Assembly (NCBI GenBank): GCA_018823745.1
Contig: JAHJHR010000003.1
Span: forward strand, 310,001-374,000
Direction of reading: 5' to 3'
Source of the DNA: Alphaproteobacteria bacterium
GTDB taxonomy: Bacteria > Pseudomonadota > Alphaproteobacteria > Oceanibaculales > Oceanibaculaceae
Length of the DNA stretch: 64,000 nt
Shown in pieces: positions 7,088-16,341 of the stretch (position 1 is the stretch's first letter; each line of letters starts with the position of its first letter). The translations under genes were made by a program, and so were the position numbers. The notes beneath the pieces are model-generated. The model was not told the DNA's origin. It saw nothing but the letters and a program-made list of their open reading frames with translations, and did no database searches.

Positions 7088-9742
7088 TTATGACGCCCTG
7101 ACCTGGCTGAGGAACTGCTCGACCTGGGCACGCAGCCGGTCACTCTGGCGCATCAGATCATCGGCGGAGTTCAGCACCTCGTTGGCAGTGCTGCCCCCCA
7201 GCTCGGCTGCCGTGCTGACGCCGACGATGTTGGAGCTGACTTCCTGGGTCCCCGACGCCGCCTGCTGCACATTGCGGGCGATTTCCTGGGTAGCCGCATT
7301 CTGCTCCTCGACGGCGGAGGCGATGACCGTGGCGATCTCGTTGATCTCGCCGATCACCCGTGCGATCTCGCTGATCGCGTCCACGGCCTCCTCGGTTGTC
7401 GATTGCATAACCTCGATCTGGCCGGAGACTTCCTCGGTTGCCTTGCCGGTCTGATTGGCGAGGTTCTTGACCTCCGAGGCGACCACGGCGAAGCCCTTGC
7501 CAGCCTCGCCCGCGCGGGCGGCCTCGATGGTGGCGTTCAACGCCAGAAGATTGGTCTGCTCGGCGATGCCACGGATCAGCTGCACCACGTCGCCGACCTG
7601 CTGGGCCGCCTTCATCAGACCCTGGACTGTGCCGTTGGTCCGCTCAGCCGCCGCCACAGCGCGCTGGGCGATGGTCGAGGATTCCGTGACCTGCCGGCCG
7701 ATCTCGCTGATCGAGCTGGACAATTCCTCCGCCGCCACACCGACAGTCTGGACGTTGCTGGAGGCCTCCTCGGATGCTGCCGCCACGGTGGTCGCCTGCG
7801 CCCGCGTTTCCTCGGCTGTCTGCGCCATGCCCTGGGCGGCCGTTTTCAGGCCACCGGCAGCCGTGCTGACCGCATCCACGACATCACCGACCTTGCTTTC
7901 AAAATCGGCAGCCAGCTGCATCATCATTTCCTTGCGTTCCTGGGCTGCCTGCCGCCGGTCGATATCGGCCTGGGCGCGGCTTTCCTCCAGCGCCACCGCA
8001 TTGTCACGGAAGACGATGAGAGCGGCTGCCATACGGGCGATTTCATCCTTGCCGCTGTCAGGAATATCCGCCGTCAGATTGCCCTGGCTGATCGCTTCCA
8101 TTGCCACGGTCAGGCGGGTCAACCGCCCGATCACCGCCCGGCCGACATAGAGCCAGCCCAGCAGCACCGCGCCGATGACGCTGGCGATGACAATCGCGAT
8201 CATGATGGCATTGCTGGTCGCAATCGACGTATTCGCGGCGTCGCGGGCCTCGGTGATGCTGGCATCGCTATCCGCCACCAGGGCATCCACGGCCTGCTTC
8301 AGGGCAGCAGCCTGGGCCTGCGTCTCACTCACCAGCTGCCCGGCCAGCGCCGAGAGCGAGAGCTCCTTGCCGCGCAGCTCGAAGATGTTGTTCTCCTGCT
8401 GGCCCAAATCGACCAGCATGAGCGCCTGCGATTGCAGCATGTCGAGCGAGCCATTATCCGGCAACATCTTCAGATAGGAATTCAGCCGCGAGGACGAGCC
8501 GCTGAAACGGCCGCTCAGGACATCCAGCTGATCGCCGTCAGCTTCATTCGAGGCGGCGGCCAGGATGCCGGACAGGAAATTGGCTTCGGCCTGCAGCGAC
8601 AGCATCGCCCGCAGCATGCCGAAATCCCTGTTCATCAGCGTCTGGATAACGAAGCCGCTATCCTCGATCGCCACTTCCGAGCTCAGCACCAGGTCGAAAT
8701 TGGTGTCATCAACCAGGGTGATCAGGGCGAGCGACAATTCCTCATAGATCGACAGCGCCTCCATCATCATGGCGGCACGCTTGTCGCGCATGGCCTCAAG
8801 CTTCGTGAAATCATCGCCGGCCAGTTCCTGCCGGCGCACCTCGAACAGGCTTTCCTCGCCCTTGCCCATGGAGAGAAGCTGTTCGGTCATCATCGCGACC
8901 GTGGCCCCGCTGCTCAGCCCCCACAACCGCTCCAGCATCGGCCGCAAGCGGTTGTCGATCAGGTTGAACTGCTCGCGCAGCGGCCGCAGGGCGGTGGCAT
9001 CGCCGACCGTAACGGCCTGTGTATAGACGCTCAGGATGGAATTGACCTCGGCCCGGACTTCCAGCGCCGACCGCAGGCCACCGACCTGCCCTTCGAGAAG
9101 CTCGCCGATTGTTTTGCCGGTATTCTCCGTCGCCTGTTCGGCGGCGGTGACCATATCCCGGCTGGCCTTCTCGATACGCGGCGCCAGATCGATCAGCAGC
9201 GATTCGTGCAGCAGCGAGGCTTCCTCGATCTTCTCCAGGCGGTTCAGGCCGATATTGATCGAATCGCTGACCAGCTGGTTCATCTCATCCAGCTGCGCGC
9301 CCAGCTCCTCGATCCGAACACCGAGATTCTGTACCTGCGCCTTGTCATCCGGGCTGACCGAGCTGTCGAGCGCGGCGAGCAGCGCGCGTAGGCGGTCGCG
9401 GCTTTCTTCCAGCTGAATCCGGGCGACCTCGCGCGTCTTCTGGGTGTCGGCGGCCTGCAACGCTGGCGCCACGGCGACGAAGGTGCCGGTTTCCGCCGCC
9501 AGCTTCAGCGCCGCCTGCGAGACCGGGACCGCTTCATCGGTGATCTCCGCCAGATTGCCCTTGATACCTTCGAAGGACACCCAGGCCACCGCGCCTGCCG
9601 TAATCGTCATCACGGCAGCGGCCGTGAAGGCCATAAGCAGCTTTTCACGAATGCCCAGGCCTTGCCCGCGCCCGGCCCGAACCGGCGGAACCGGATCGTC
9701 GCTGCGGATCTGCTGCATGTCGTTTTGGGTCATGTCTGTCAT
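7088..9742 (-). CDS. Methyl-accepting chemotaxis protein with large sensor domain
   Basis: About 884 residues, much longer than a typical 550-residue receptor. Order: a short cytoplasmic N-terminus; TM1 near residues 30-57; a very large helical periplasmic region to about residue 510; TM2 near 510-540 ([20 protein letters not shown]); HAMP ([20 protein letters not shown]); and the MA signalling hairpin, with the tip [19 protein letters not shown] and Glu/Gln-rich methylation helices. It should couple ligand sensing to CheA/CheW. Its gene begins 31 bases after the stop of a binding-protein gene, so the receptor may sense the loaded binding protein. I took the Met at 9742; the frame is open to 9793, overlapping the upstream gene. 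No C-terminal CheR/CheB pentapeptide is evident. Confidence 0.92.
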   Translation of the reverse strand: MTDMTQNDMQQIRSDDPVPPVRAGRGQGLGIREKLLMAFTAAAVMTITAGAVAWVSFEGIKGNLAEITDEAVPVSQAALKLAAETGTFVAVAPALQAADTQKTREVARIQLEESRDRLRALLAALDSSVSPDDKAQVQNLGVRIEELGAQLDEMNQLVSDSINIGLNRLEKIEEASLLHESLLIDLAPRIEKASRDMVTAAEQATENTGKTIGELLEGQVGGLRSALEVRAEVNSILSVYTQAVTVGDATALRPLREQFNLIDNRLRPMLERLWGLSSGATVAMMTEQLLSMGKGEESLFEVRRQELAGDDFTKLEAMRDKRAAMMMEALSIYEELSLALITLVDDTNFDLVLSSEVAIEDSGFVIQTLMNRDFGMLRAMLSLQAEANFLSGILAAASNEADGDQLDVLSGRFSGSSSRLNSYLKMLPDNGSLDMLQSQALMLVDLGQQENNIFELRGKELSLSALAGQLVSETQAQAAALKQAVDALVADSDASITEARDAANTSIATSNAIMIAIVIASVIGAVLLGWLYVGRAVIGRLTRLTVAMEAISQGNLTADIPDSGKDEIARMAAALIVFRDNAVALEESRAQADIDRRQAAQERKEMMMQLAADFESKVGDVVDAVSTAAGGLKTAAQGMAQTAEETRAQATTVAAASEEASSNVQTVGVAAEELSSSISEIGRQVTESSTIAQRAVAAAERTNGTVQGLMKAAQQVGDVVQLIRGIAEQTNLLALNATIEAARAGEAGKGFAVVASEVKNLANQTGKATEEVSGQIEVMQSTTEEAVDAISEIARVIGEINEIATVIASAVEEQNAATQEIARNVQQAASGTQEVSSNIVGVSTAAELGGSTANEVLNSADDLMRQSDRLRAQVEQFLSQVRAS

Positions 9743-9773
9743 GTTCTGCGTCCGCGTATGATCGGGTTTCGAC

Positions 9774-10964
9774 TCAGCCGCCAACGGCGGCAAGGCTGTT
9801 CACCGTCTTGAAGGCGCCGTCATCCTGGATGACGGTCATGAAGACCTTGTCCAGACCCTGATTATCCTCCGCGCCGAAATTCAGGGTGACGCCGCCCAGA
9901 TCGAATGTCCCGGTCGTGGCAATCGTCTCCAGCAGGGCCTTGCGGGTGATGTCACCCTCGATGCGCGACAGGGCGTCCACGATCAGCCGCCCGGTTATAT
10001 AGCCTTCAAACCCGATGAAGCTCGGCGGGATGCTGGCGTCGAGTTCCTTCAGCGCAGCGCGGAAATCCGCCGCCAGCTTTAGCGAATCATCCATCGGATT
10101 CGGCACCGCCTGGCTGACCACGACCCCCTTGCGGGCCGCCCCCAAATCCTGGGCCAGGGTTTCCGGCCCGACGAAGGAGGTGCTGACGAAGAGGGACTCC
10201 ATGCCCAGGCTGCGCGCCAGCTTGATGAATTCCGCCACTGGCTTGGCGGTGCCGATGAGGACCACCGAATCGGCCTTCGCCTTGCGGATATCCAGCAGAG
10301 CGGTCTTCACCGCCGTCGTGCCCCGGTAATAGCTGCCTTCCGCCACCAGCTTCAGGCCGCGCTTGTCCATCGCCTTCCGGACCCCTTCCAGCCCGGCCCG
10401 ACCGAAGCTGTCTTCCTGGTACAGAACGCCGATACGCTTGGCGTCGATATCCTTCGTCAGGTGCTCGACCCAGGCTTCCGCCTCCTCATCGACGGAGGCG
10501 CGGATATTGACGATATTCTTCAGCTTCGGATTGCGCAGGAAGGCAGCGCCGCTATAGGCGCCGAAGAACGGCACGCCGAAATTCGTGGCGATGGGCTGCG
10601 CAGCAGTGGTCGCCGGCGTTCCCACCGCGCCGACCAGCGCAAAGACGCCATCGGAGGAAATCAGCTTGCGGGTGTTCTGCAGCGCCACATCCGGCGCGTA
10701 GCCGTCATCATAGGTTATCAGCTCGATCTTTCGGCCCTTGACGCCGCCGGCCTCATTGACCTCCTTGAAGGCCGCCGTCATGCCGCGCATCAGCCCCAGG
10801 CCGATGGCGCTTTCCGGTCCGACAATGGCGGCCGATTGCCCGAGCAGGATGCGATCACTGGTCACCCCCGTATCCTGGGCCAGCGCCATGCTAGGCAGTG
10901 TGCCGGCGACGATACCGGCCAGGACACCCAGACCTGCGAGAATAGCGGTTGCTGGTAAACGCAT
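9774..10964 (-). CDS. Branched-chain amino acid-type ABC substrate-binding protein (Peripla_BP_6)
   Basis: 396 residues. The signal peptide is [20 protein letters not shown]... ending in SMALAQD. The mature protein opens with [20 protein letters not shown], typical of the LivJ/HAAT family, followed by [39 protein letters not shown] and [12 protein letters not shown]. The GGAGGA site before the ATG at 10964 fixes the start. No Liv permease or ATPase genes accompany it; instead a chemoreceptor gene follows directly. That arrangement suggests a sensory rather than (or as well as) a transport role. Ligand unknown: amino acids, amides, urea and aromatic acids are all bound by relatives. Confidence 0.88.
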   Translation of the reverse strand: MRLPATAILAGLGVLAGIVAGTLPSMALAQDTGVTSDRILLGQSAAIVGPESAIGLGLMRGMTAAFKEVNEAGGVKGRKIELITYDDGYAPDVALQNTRKLISSDGVFALVGAVGTPATTAAQPIATNFGVPFFGAYSGAAFLRNPKLKNIVNIRASVDEEAEAWVEHLTKDIDAKRIGVLYQEDSFGRAGLEGVRKAMDKRGLKLVAEGSYYRGTTAVKTALLDIRKAKADSVVLIGTAKPVAEFIKLARSLGMESLFVSTSFVGPETLAQDLGAARKGVVVSQAVPNPMDDSLKLAADFRAALKELDASIPPSFIGFEGYITGRLIVDALSRIEGDITRKALLETIATTGTFDLGGVTLNFGAEDNQGLDKVFMTVIQDDGAFKTVNSLAAVGG

Positions 10965-11261
10965 TGATTTTTCCTCCCTCACACCTGCGACAGAGTAGGC
11001 CCCATTTTTTTAAGAAGGCTTTAACAGACCGCCGGATTTAACTAAAAAGCCGCCGGTGTTTTATTCTTCTTAACCACACTCCAGATGACTATACTTGTTA
11101 ATAATCAATACACTACCAAAAGTAATATGAAGACATGATGCATCCTGTGGGCGGCCTTGAGACCGACCGCTGGAAAATAGTTTAACCATAATCACGTTCT
11201 ATGGTCCCGACTGTTCCAAGAGTGCCCGCGTGCCTCCCCCTGTTGTCCAAGGTGATTCTCT
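10965..11261. other. Divergent intergenic region
   Basis: 297 bases, clearly AT-richer than the flanks, between the minus-strand binding-protein gene and the plus-strand nuclease-fold gene. It should hold the promoters of both. I could not pick a convincing -35/-10 pair and see no RNA gene. Confidence 0.4.
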
Positions 11262-12014
11262 GTGGCCCGACGCATCTCCCGCTGGCGTTCCTATCGGCTG
11301 CCTCTCGCACTAGCGCTGCTGGCGATGCTCGGCCTTGGGGTAGCCGGCGCCGTGCTTCTGTCATCGCCGCAACCGGCGCAGATGCCGTCTGTCATCCTGT
11401 CCCTGCCGCCCACCCCCGCAGCGGAGCCGGTCGCCCCGCCTGCCAATGACATCCCTGCAGCGGCCGCCCCGGAGGCCGTCCCTGAACAACCCCTGCCGCA
11501 GGCATCACCACCAGCCGTGCTGCCCCCCCTGCCTGTCACCCAGGTTCCGGTCCGGCCCCGCGCGGAACTGCGCCCGCCGACCGAACCAAAACCCTGGTCC
11601 TTTGAAGGCGGGGGTGGCGGCAATACCCGCTCCCCGGCAAGAAGCAGCGGCGGTGGACGCATCAGCGATATCCGAATCATCGGCCCGACCATGCTGGCGG
11701 TTGCCGGACGCCCGCAGACCCTGGATGGCATAGCACCGCCCGCGCCGGAAGCGGTCTGCCCCAGCCCCGACACGCCGGGCCGGCGTTGCGCCGATGCGGC
11801 GATGACGCTTCTGGCCGGCCGCATAGACCGGCACGCGCCGCTGACCTGCCAGCCGCGGGGCACGGCGGTTGCCTGCAGCGATGCGACGGGTGTGGATCTC
11901 GGCCGGCTGCTGGTCGGGCAGGGATTGGCGCTGCCCCTGCCGGGCAGCCCGCCGGACTATGGCGTGGCGGAAAGCCAGGCCCGTGCCGGCCGGCTGGGGC
12001 TCTGGGCGCGCTAG
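11262..12014 (+). CDS. Membrane-anchored SNase-like protein, probably inactive
   Basis: 250 residues, GTG start with AAGG upstream. Order: a basic N-terminus and one TM helix (residues about 11-33, LPLALALLAMLGLGVAGAVL); a Pro/Ala-rich linker to about residue 120; a Gly/Ser patch; then about 115 residues that follow the thermonuclease (SNase) fold. The fold shows as AGRPQTLDGIAPPAPEAVC, then ACSDATGVDLGRLLVGQGLA, and ends in AESQARAGRLGLW, the classic SNase end. The Arg normally preceding L-x-GIDAPE is Thr here and the DGDT calcium-site motif is lost, so nuclease activity is doubtful. It is likely periplasmic. It overlaps the convergent MFS gene by 4 bases. Confidence 0.65.
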   Translation: MARRISRWRSYRLPLALALLAMLGLGVAGAVLLSSPQPAQMPSVILSLPPTPAAEPVAPPANDIPAAAAPEAVPEQPLPQASPPAVLPPLPVTQVPVRPRAELRPPTEPKPWSFEGGGGGNTRSPARSSGGGRISDIRIIGPTMLAVAGRPQTLDGIAPPAPEAVCPSPDTPGRRCADAAMTLLAGRIDRHAPLTCQPRGTAVACSDATGVDLGRLLVGQGLALPLPGSPPDYGVAESQARAGRLGLWAR

Positions 12015-13243
12015 GCTGCCTGAGGCGTCTGGACCGGCCGCAGCCGCGCCAGCAGGAACAGCATGATGGCCAGGTTGACCGCGTTGAAGGCGACGCCGGT
12101 GGTAAAGGCCGTGGTGTAGGTGCCGGCCAGATCAAAGACGAAGCCGCCGACATAGCCGCCCGCCGCCATGCCCGTCGTGCCGGACAGCAGGATGATCCCG
12201 ATCCGCCAGCCGGCCTGGTTCTCCGGGAACACCTCGCGCGCGGCGAAGGAATAGGTCGTCACCAGCCCGCCAAAGGCAAAGCCGAACAGGGCGGCAGCGA
12301 TATACAGCCCGGCCAGCCCGTCGACCCAGATGAACAGCGCCAAAGTGACCAGTTGGGCGATGGAGCCGAAGAGAATGGTCCGGATGCCGCCGATCCGGTC
12401 GGCCATAATGCCGAAGCCGAGCCGGCTGACAAAACCGCAGGCCAGCATCAGCGACAGCATCTCCGCCCCGCGTGCCGGGGCAAAGCCGAGATCAATGGCA
12501 TGCGCCATCAGATGCACCATCGGCATCGCCATGGCGACGCAGCAGGTGACAATGGCGGCGCAGAGCAGGAAATGGGTCAGCGAGAAGCTCAGCCCGCCCA
12601 GCAGGATACCCGTCGCCTTGCTGCCATCGGCAGCGGGCGCCACCACCACCGGCACTGGCGGATTCCGGCGCAGCACCAGATGCAGCGGCAGGATCAGGGC
12701 CAGCGCCAGAACGCCATAGCCGATCATCACATCGCGCCAGCCATGCTCATCCATCAGATAGCGGAACAGCGGCGGCCAGATCATCCCGGCCACGCTCTGC
12801 CCGCTGCCGGCCAGCGCCAGGGCGAAGCCGCGATGCCGGTCGAACCAGCGTGTCGTATTGGCGAAGAGCGGCGCCATCAGCGCGCCATTGCCGAACGCAC
12901 CCAGCAGCACGAAATGGGAGAAATACAGCGATGCCTCGCCCTGCATCATTCCGGCCATGATGCAGCCGGCGGCCAGGGCGAAACCGGCGACCAGGCTGGT
13001 CTCCCCGGCCCCGCGCCGATCCGCCCAGTAGCCCATGAAGACGCCGCCGATGCCGGCCCCCATCCAGACCAGGCCATTGGCCAGCGACGGCACGCTGCGC
13101 GGCCAGCCGAATTCCTGGCTGACCGGCAGCATGCCGACGACGATCAGATACATCGCCCCGAAACCGACCGACACCATCACCATGGAGGTGAGGGCAACCG
13201 TCCAGCCATAAGGCGTTTCGATGCTCTCGCCGCGCGGCTCCAT
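12011..13243 (-). CDS. MFS transporter, oxalate/formate antiporter-like
   Basis: 410 residues with about 12 hydrophobic segments. The loop 2-3 signature reads MGYWADRRGAGET (GxxaDRxG), and its counterpart in the second half is FGIMADRIGGIRT. The opening GWTVALTSMVMVSVGFGAMY and the FGWPRSVPSLANGL motif fit the OFA/monocarboxylate-type subgroup. It follows the iron-type alcohol dehydrogenase gene by 25 bases, so the pair may import and oxidise (or export the product of) a small alcohol or hydroxy acid. I chose the Met at 13243, since the open frame above it lies inside the dehydrogenase gene. Substrate unknown. Confidence 0.85.
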   Translation of the reverse strand: MEPRGESIETPYGWTVALTSMVMVSVGFGAMYLIVVGMLPVSQEFGWPRSVPSLANGLVWMGAGIGGVFMGYWADRRGAGETSLVAGFALAAGCIMAGMMQGEASLYFSHFVLLGAFGNGALMAPLFANTTRWFDRHRGFALALAGSGQSVAGMIWPPLFRYLMDEHGWRDVMIGYGVLALALILPLHLVLRRNPPVPVVVAPAADGSKATGILLGGLSFSLTHFLLCAAIVTCCVAMAMPMVHLMAHAIDLGFAPARGAEMLSLMLACGFVSRLGFGIMADRIGGIRTILFGSIAQLVTLALFIWVDGLAGLYIAAALFGFAFGGLVTTYSFAAREVFPENQAGWRIGIILLSGTTGMAAGGYVGGFVFDLAGTYTTAFTTGVAFNAVNLAIMLFLLARLRPVQTPQAA

Positions 13244-13268
13244 CAGATCGGGGCTATGCTGGCCGGTA

Positions 13269-14408
13269 TCAGTTGCCGGCCATCGCCTCGTCGAGCAGCT
13301 TGCGGTAATCCTCGCGGGTCGCCTTGCGCGGGTTGGTCGGATGCGCATGGTCCTTGGTCGCCGCCAGGGCGATGTCGTCCAGCTTGTCGTCGGTGACACC
13401 CAGTTCCCGCAGGCTGGACGGAATGCCGATCTTCGCGTTCAGCTTGGCAATGGCATCGGCGATATCCGTGCCCGGCTTCAGGCCCATCGCCTCGGCCACG
13501 CGGTCGTATTTCTCGCCCACCACCGGCTTGTTGAAGCGCAGCACCGCCGGCAGGAAGATGGCATTCAGCGTGCCGTGATGCAGGCGCAAGCCCTTCACCG
13601 CGCCAAGCGGATGCGACAACGCATGGACCGCGCCCAGCCCCTTCTGGAAGCTCATGGCGCCCATCATCGAGCCCATCATCATCTCCCAGCGCGCCTGACG
13701 GTTGGAGCCGTCCTTCACCGCCGTCTCGATGGAGCGGGTGGCCAGGCGCAGGCCTTCCAGCGAGATGCCGTCGGCCGGCGGGTTCACCGCCAGCGACAGG
13801 AAGGTCTCGATGCAATGGGTGATCGCGTCCATGCCAGTGCCGGCGGTCAGCATCGACGGCAGGCCCAACGTCAGCTCCGGATCGTTGATCGCCACATTGG
13901 GGATGATGTGCGGGCTGACAATGGCCAGCTTGCGCCCATCCTCCAGCACGATGACCGCGCCGCGCCCGACCTCGGAACCGGTGCCCGAGGTGGTGGCAAC
14001 CGCGATCAGCTTGGCGACATCCGGGCGGATGCGGGCGACACCGCCCTCGACCATGGCGTATTGCGCCAGATCGCCGTCATGGGTGGCCAGCAGACGCACG
14101 CCCTTGGCCAGATCCATGGAGGAACCGCCACCGACCGCGATGATGCCGTCGCACTTGTTTTCCTTGTAGACCGCCAGCGCCGCGCGGGTCGCCGCCTCGG
14201 TCGGATTCTCCGGCGTGCCGTCGAAGATCGAGACGTCGAACTCATTCGGGATATTGGCGCGGATCGTGTCCAGCACGCCGGATTTCACCAGCCCCTGGTC
14301 GGTCACGATCAGCGGCCGGGTGATGCCCAGCAGCTTCATTTCGTCGGCCAGCAGCTTGATGGCGCCGAAGTCGAACTGGATTTTGGTCAGATAGCTGATA
14401 ACGGCCAT
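13269..14408 (-). CDS. Iron-containing (group III) alcohol dehydrogenase
   Basis: 379 residues, family length. It catalyses NAD(P)-dependent interconversion of alcohols and aldehydes. Visible features: the nucleotide loop GGGSSMDLAKG (about residues 93-103), ATTSGTGSEVGRGAVI, and metal ligands D194 and H198 in GTGMDAITHCIE, H262 in HALSHPLG and probably H278 before Gly. The first ATG with a GGGAA ribosome site is at 14408; the frame is open to 14477 but with non-conserved residues. It lies upstream of the MFS gene in the same direction. The substrate may be a short-chain alcohol, 1,3-propanediol or a hydroxy acid. Confidence 0.93.
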   Translation of the reverse strand: MAVISYLTKIQFDFGAIKLLADEMKLLGITRPLIVTDQGLVKSGVLDTIRANIPNEFDVSIFDGTPENPTEAATRAALAVYKENKCDGIIAVGGGSSMDLAKGVRLLATHDGDLAQYAMVEGGVARIRPDVAKLIAVATTSGTGSEVGRGAVIVLEDGRKLAIVSPHIIPNVAINDPELTLGLPSMLTAGTGMDAITHCIETFLSLAVNPPADGISLEGLRLATRSIETAVKDGSNRQARWEMMMGSMMGAMSFQKGLGAVHALSHPLGAVKGLRLHHGTLNAIFLPAVLRFNKPVVGEKYDRVAEAMGLKPGTDIADAIAKLNAKIGIPSSLRELGVTDDKLDDIALAATKDHAHPTNPRKATREDYRKLLDEAMAGN

Positions 14409-14503
14409 GATGCGTTTCCCATTCCCGTGTTTTGGCTCATTGCCCACCATGCTTGCCGGCCAAGGGCGGCAGGTCAAGAGATGCCCGGCGGAGGTCTGTC
14501 ATG

Positions 14504-15391
14504 TCAGGCGGTCGGGCCACCGACCAGACCCTTCAGATAGGCCAGCAGGCTGTTCAGCTTGCCGGTGGCGTCGCGCCGGACATCCTTCGGGTCTTGCCCG
14601 GACCAGTCATAGAAGCCCTTGCCGGCGGAAAGCCCGACATGACCGTCAGCATAAAGCTTCTGCAAAATCGGGTTCGGTTCCGCCCCGTGGTGGAGATGCG
14701 GCACGATGGCCCGCTGCGCCAGCGCATGGGTTTCCAGCCCGCCGATATCCTTCTGCTGGATCAGCCCGGTGACGCACATGCGCGGGCCGAGCAGGTATTT
14801 TGCCACGTGATCCACCGCCTCGGCATCGCAGACCCCGGTTTCGATCAGATGATAGGCCTCGTGCAGGATGGCGTGCTGCAACCGGTTGACCAGGAAGCCG
14901 GGGACGGCCTTGCGCTGGATCAGCGGTGCCTTGCCGGTGCCGCGCACCGCCGCCGCGACGCGCTGCAGCACAACCTCTGTCGTCTCCGGCAGGCAGATCA
15001 CCTCGACCATTGGGAAGACATCTGCCGGCTGCAGGTAATGGATGCCGACGAAACGCTGCGGATGCCCATAGGCGGCCGCCAGATCGGGCAGCGGCAGGCC
15101 CGAGGTGTTGGAGCCGACAATCGGCTTGTCACCATAAGCGGCGCGCAGCCGGTCGAACAGCGCCTGCTTGGCGTCCATCTTCTCGACGATGGTTTCGATG
15201 ATCAGGTCCGGCGCCACCTCCGGCAGATCGGCAACCGCCTGCACCCCGGCCGGCAGATCGCTCAGCTTCGACGGATCGCGGCTCAGCAGCGTGACCGTGA
15301 AGCCGGTCTCAGCGAAGCTCTTGGCAATGCCCCGGCCCATGGTGCCGGAGCCGGCGACCAGCACGGTCGCAATCGGCGCAGTATCGTTCAC
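14504..15391 (-). CDS. 3-hydroxyacyl-CoA dehydrogenase family protein
   Basis: 295 residues, GTG start with AGAGGA upstream. The N-terminal Rossmann domain has VLVAGSGTMGRGIAKSFAE (GxGxMG). The active-site region is VGIHYLQPADVFPMVEVICL, in which His is the expected catalytic residue of the family, followed by KAVPGFLVNRLQHAILHEAY. The C-terminal domain has GLSAGKGFYDWSG. The family oxidises L-3-hydroxyacyl-CoA with NAD; relatives act on carnitine or 3-hydroxybutyrate derivatives, so the exact substrate is open. It lies 95 bases upstream of the alcohol dehydrogenase gene in the same direction. Confidence 0.88.
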   Translation of the reverse strand: MNDTAPIATVLVAGSGTMGRGIAKSFAETGFTVTLLSRDPSKLSDLPAGVQAVADLPEVAPDLIIETIVEKMDAKQALFDRLRAAYGDKPIVGSNTSGLPLPDLAAAYGHPQRFVGIHYLQPADVFPMVEVICLPETTEVVLQRVAAAVRGTGKAPLIQRKAVPGFLVNRLQHAILHEAYHLIETGVCDAEAVDHVAKYLLGPRMCVTGLIQQKDIGGLETHALAQRAIVPHLHHGAEPNPILQKLYADGHVGLSAGKGFYDWSGQDPKDVRRDATGKLNSLLAYLKGLVGGPTA

Positions 15392-15418
15392 GGTGTTTCC
15401 TCTTGGGGTTTTCTTGCT

Positions 15419-15934
15419 TTACTGGACGCGCAGCCGGGTGATCTGGGCGCTGTAGAGATTCAGCGTCGGGGTCACCCGCCGGATTTCCGCCTCGATGCCC
15501 TGGCGCAGGGTTTCGATGTTACCGGGCTTCGACAGGCTTTCGACCGGCTGATTGTTGAGATAGACGATGATGGCGTCACGCATGCGCGCCTCGCCCGCCT
15601 TCACGATGGCATTCTGGTCCTGGGCGCTCAGATGCAGGCTGATGGTGACCATGACGAAGCGCGATTCGCCTTCGACGGTACGCGGCGTCAGGATGAAATC
15701 CGACAGGGTCGTATAGAAACCGGCCTCGCCCTTTTTCGGCATATTGGCCGGCTCCGGCTCGGCCTGCTGCTGGCCATCGGACTTGCCGCCCAGCAAGCCG
15801 CTGAGAAACAATCCGGCGCCGCCACCCAGAATCAGCAGCAGCGGCAGAAGGATCAGCAGGATCAGCTTCTTGACCGGCAGGCTTTTGACCTTTGGGGCAT
15901 CCCCCAGCGTATCGCCGCCGACATCCTCCGCCAT
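15419..15934 (-). CDS. fliL: Flagellar basal body-associated protein FliL
   Basis: 171 residues. A cytoplasmic N-terminus is followed by one TM helix (LILLILLPLLLILGGGAGLF, about residues 23-45), a charged linker and the periplasmic FliL domain (FYTTLSDFILTPRTVEGESR, then VMVTISLHLSAQD and the helix RMRDAIIVYLNNQPVESLS). FliL surrounds the stator near the MotB ring and supports motility. It is not inside a flagellar gene cluster here; its neighbours are a dehydrogenase and a small unknown gene. The chemoreceptor at 7-10 kb fits a motile cell. Confidence 0.88.
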   Translation of the reverse strand: MAEDVGGDTLGDAPKVKSLPVKKLILLILLPLLLILGGGAGLFLSGLLGGKSDGQQQAEPEPANMPKKGEAGFYTTLSDFILTPRTVEGESRFVMVTISLHLSAQDQNAIVKAGEARMRDAIIVYLNNQPVESLSKPGNIETLRQGIEAEIRRVTPTLNLYSAQITRLRVQ

Positions 15935-15993
15935 GACCTGTTCCCGATCCGGATAGTGAATAAAACCGCTGCCGATTGTAGCAGAGCTTCCCC

Positions 15994-16248
15994 TCAGGGG
16001 CTAACAGCGCCCTCTTCCTCGGCGCGGCGGTCCACGAAATCGCCGACCAGCAGCGTCACCCGCTCAGCGATATCGCGCTTGGTCTGCGCCGACAGCGCAT
16101 CGAAGGATGCCTGGGCCAGCATGATATCGACATACTGATCCGATTCGACCGCGCGCAGAATATCGCGATAGATCTCGCTCTTCGCCCCGACGACATCGGC
16201 AATGCCCTGGGCGAGCAGGGCAAGCGCAGGATTGCTCGGCGCTGGCAT
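15994..16248 (-). CDS. Small hypothetical protein (84 aa)
   Basis: A mostly helical protein beginning MPAPSNPALALLAQGIADVV, with a middle part reading EIYRDILRAVESDQYVDIML and an acidic C-terminus (RRAEEEGAVSP). An in-frame ATG 6 codons upstream is possible. No family recognised. It lies 59 bases upstream of fliL in the same direction and could share its transcript. Confidence 0.5.
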   Translation of the reverse strand: MPAPSNPALALLAQGIADVVGAKSEIYRDILRAVESDQYVDIMLAQASFDALSAQTKRDIAERVTLLVGDFVDRRAEEEGAVSP

Positions 16249-16341
16249 GGCGGCACAAATCCACAATCAAGAAAATTTGTCTCGATTGTTTGCCAATGCC
16301 GGCCGATATGCAATGCCCCTGTCTGACAGGTCAGCCGGGTT

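Noticed and set aside
7403..9391. Long plus-strand open frame opposite the chemoreceptor gene
   Set aside because: Its residues are His/Gln/Arg/Asp-rich with no domain. It is the GC-driven antisense shadow of a clear chemoreceptor.
11786..13396. 536-residue plus-strand open frame opposite the MFS gene
   Set aside because: Gln/His/Arg-rich sequence in antisense to a clear 12-TM transporter.
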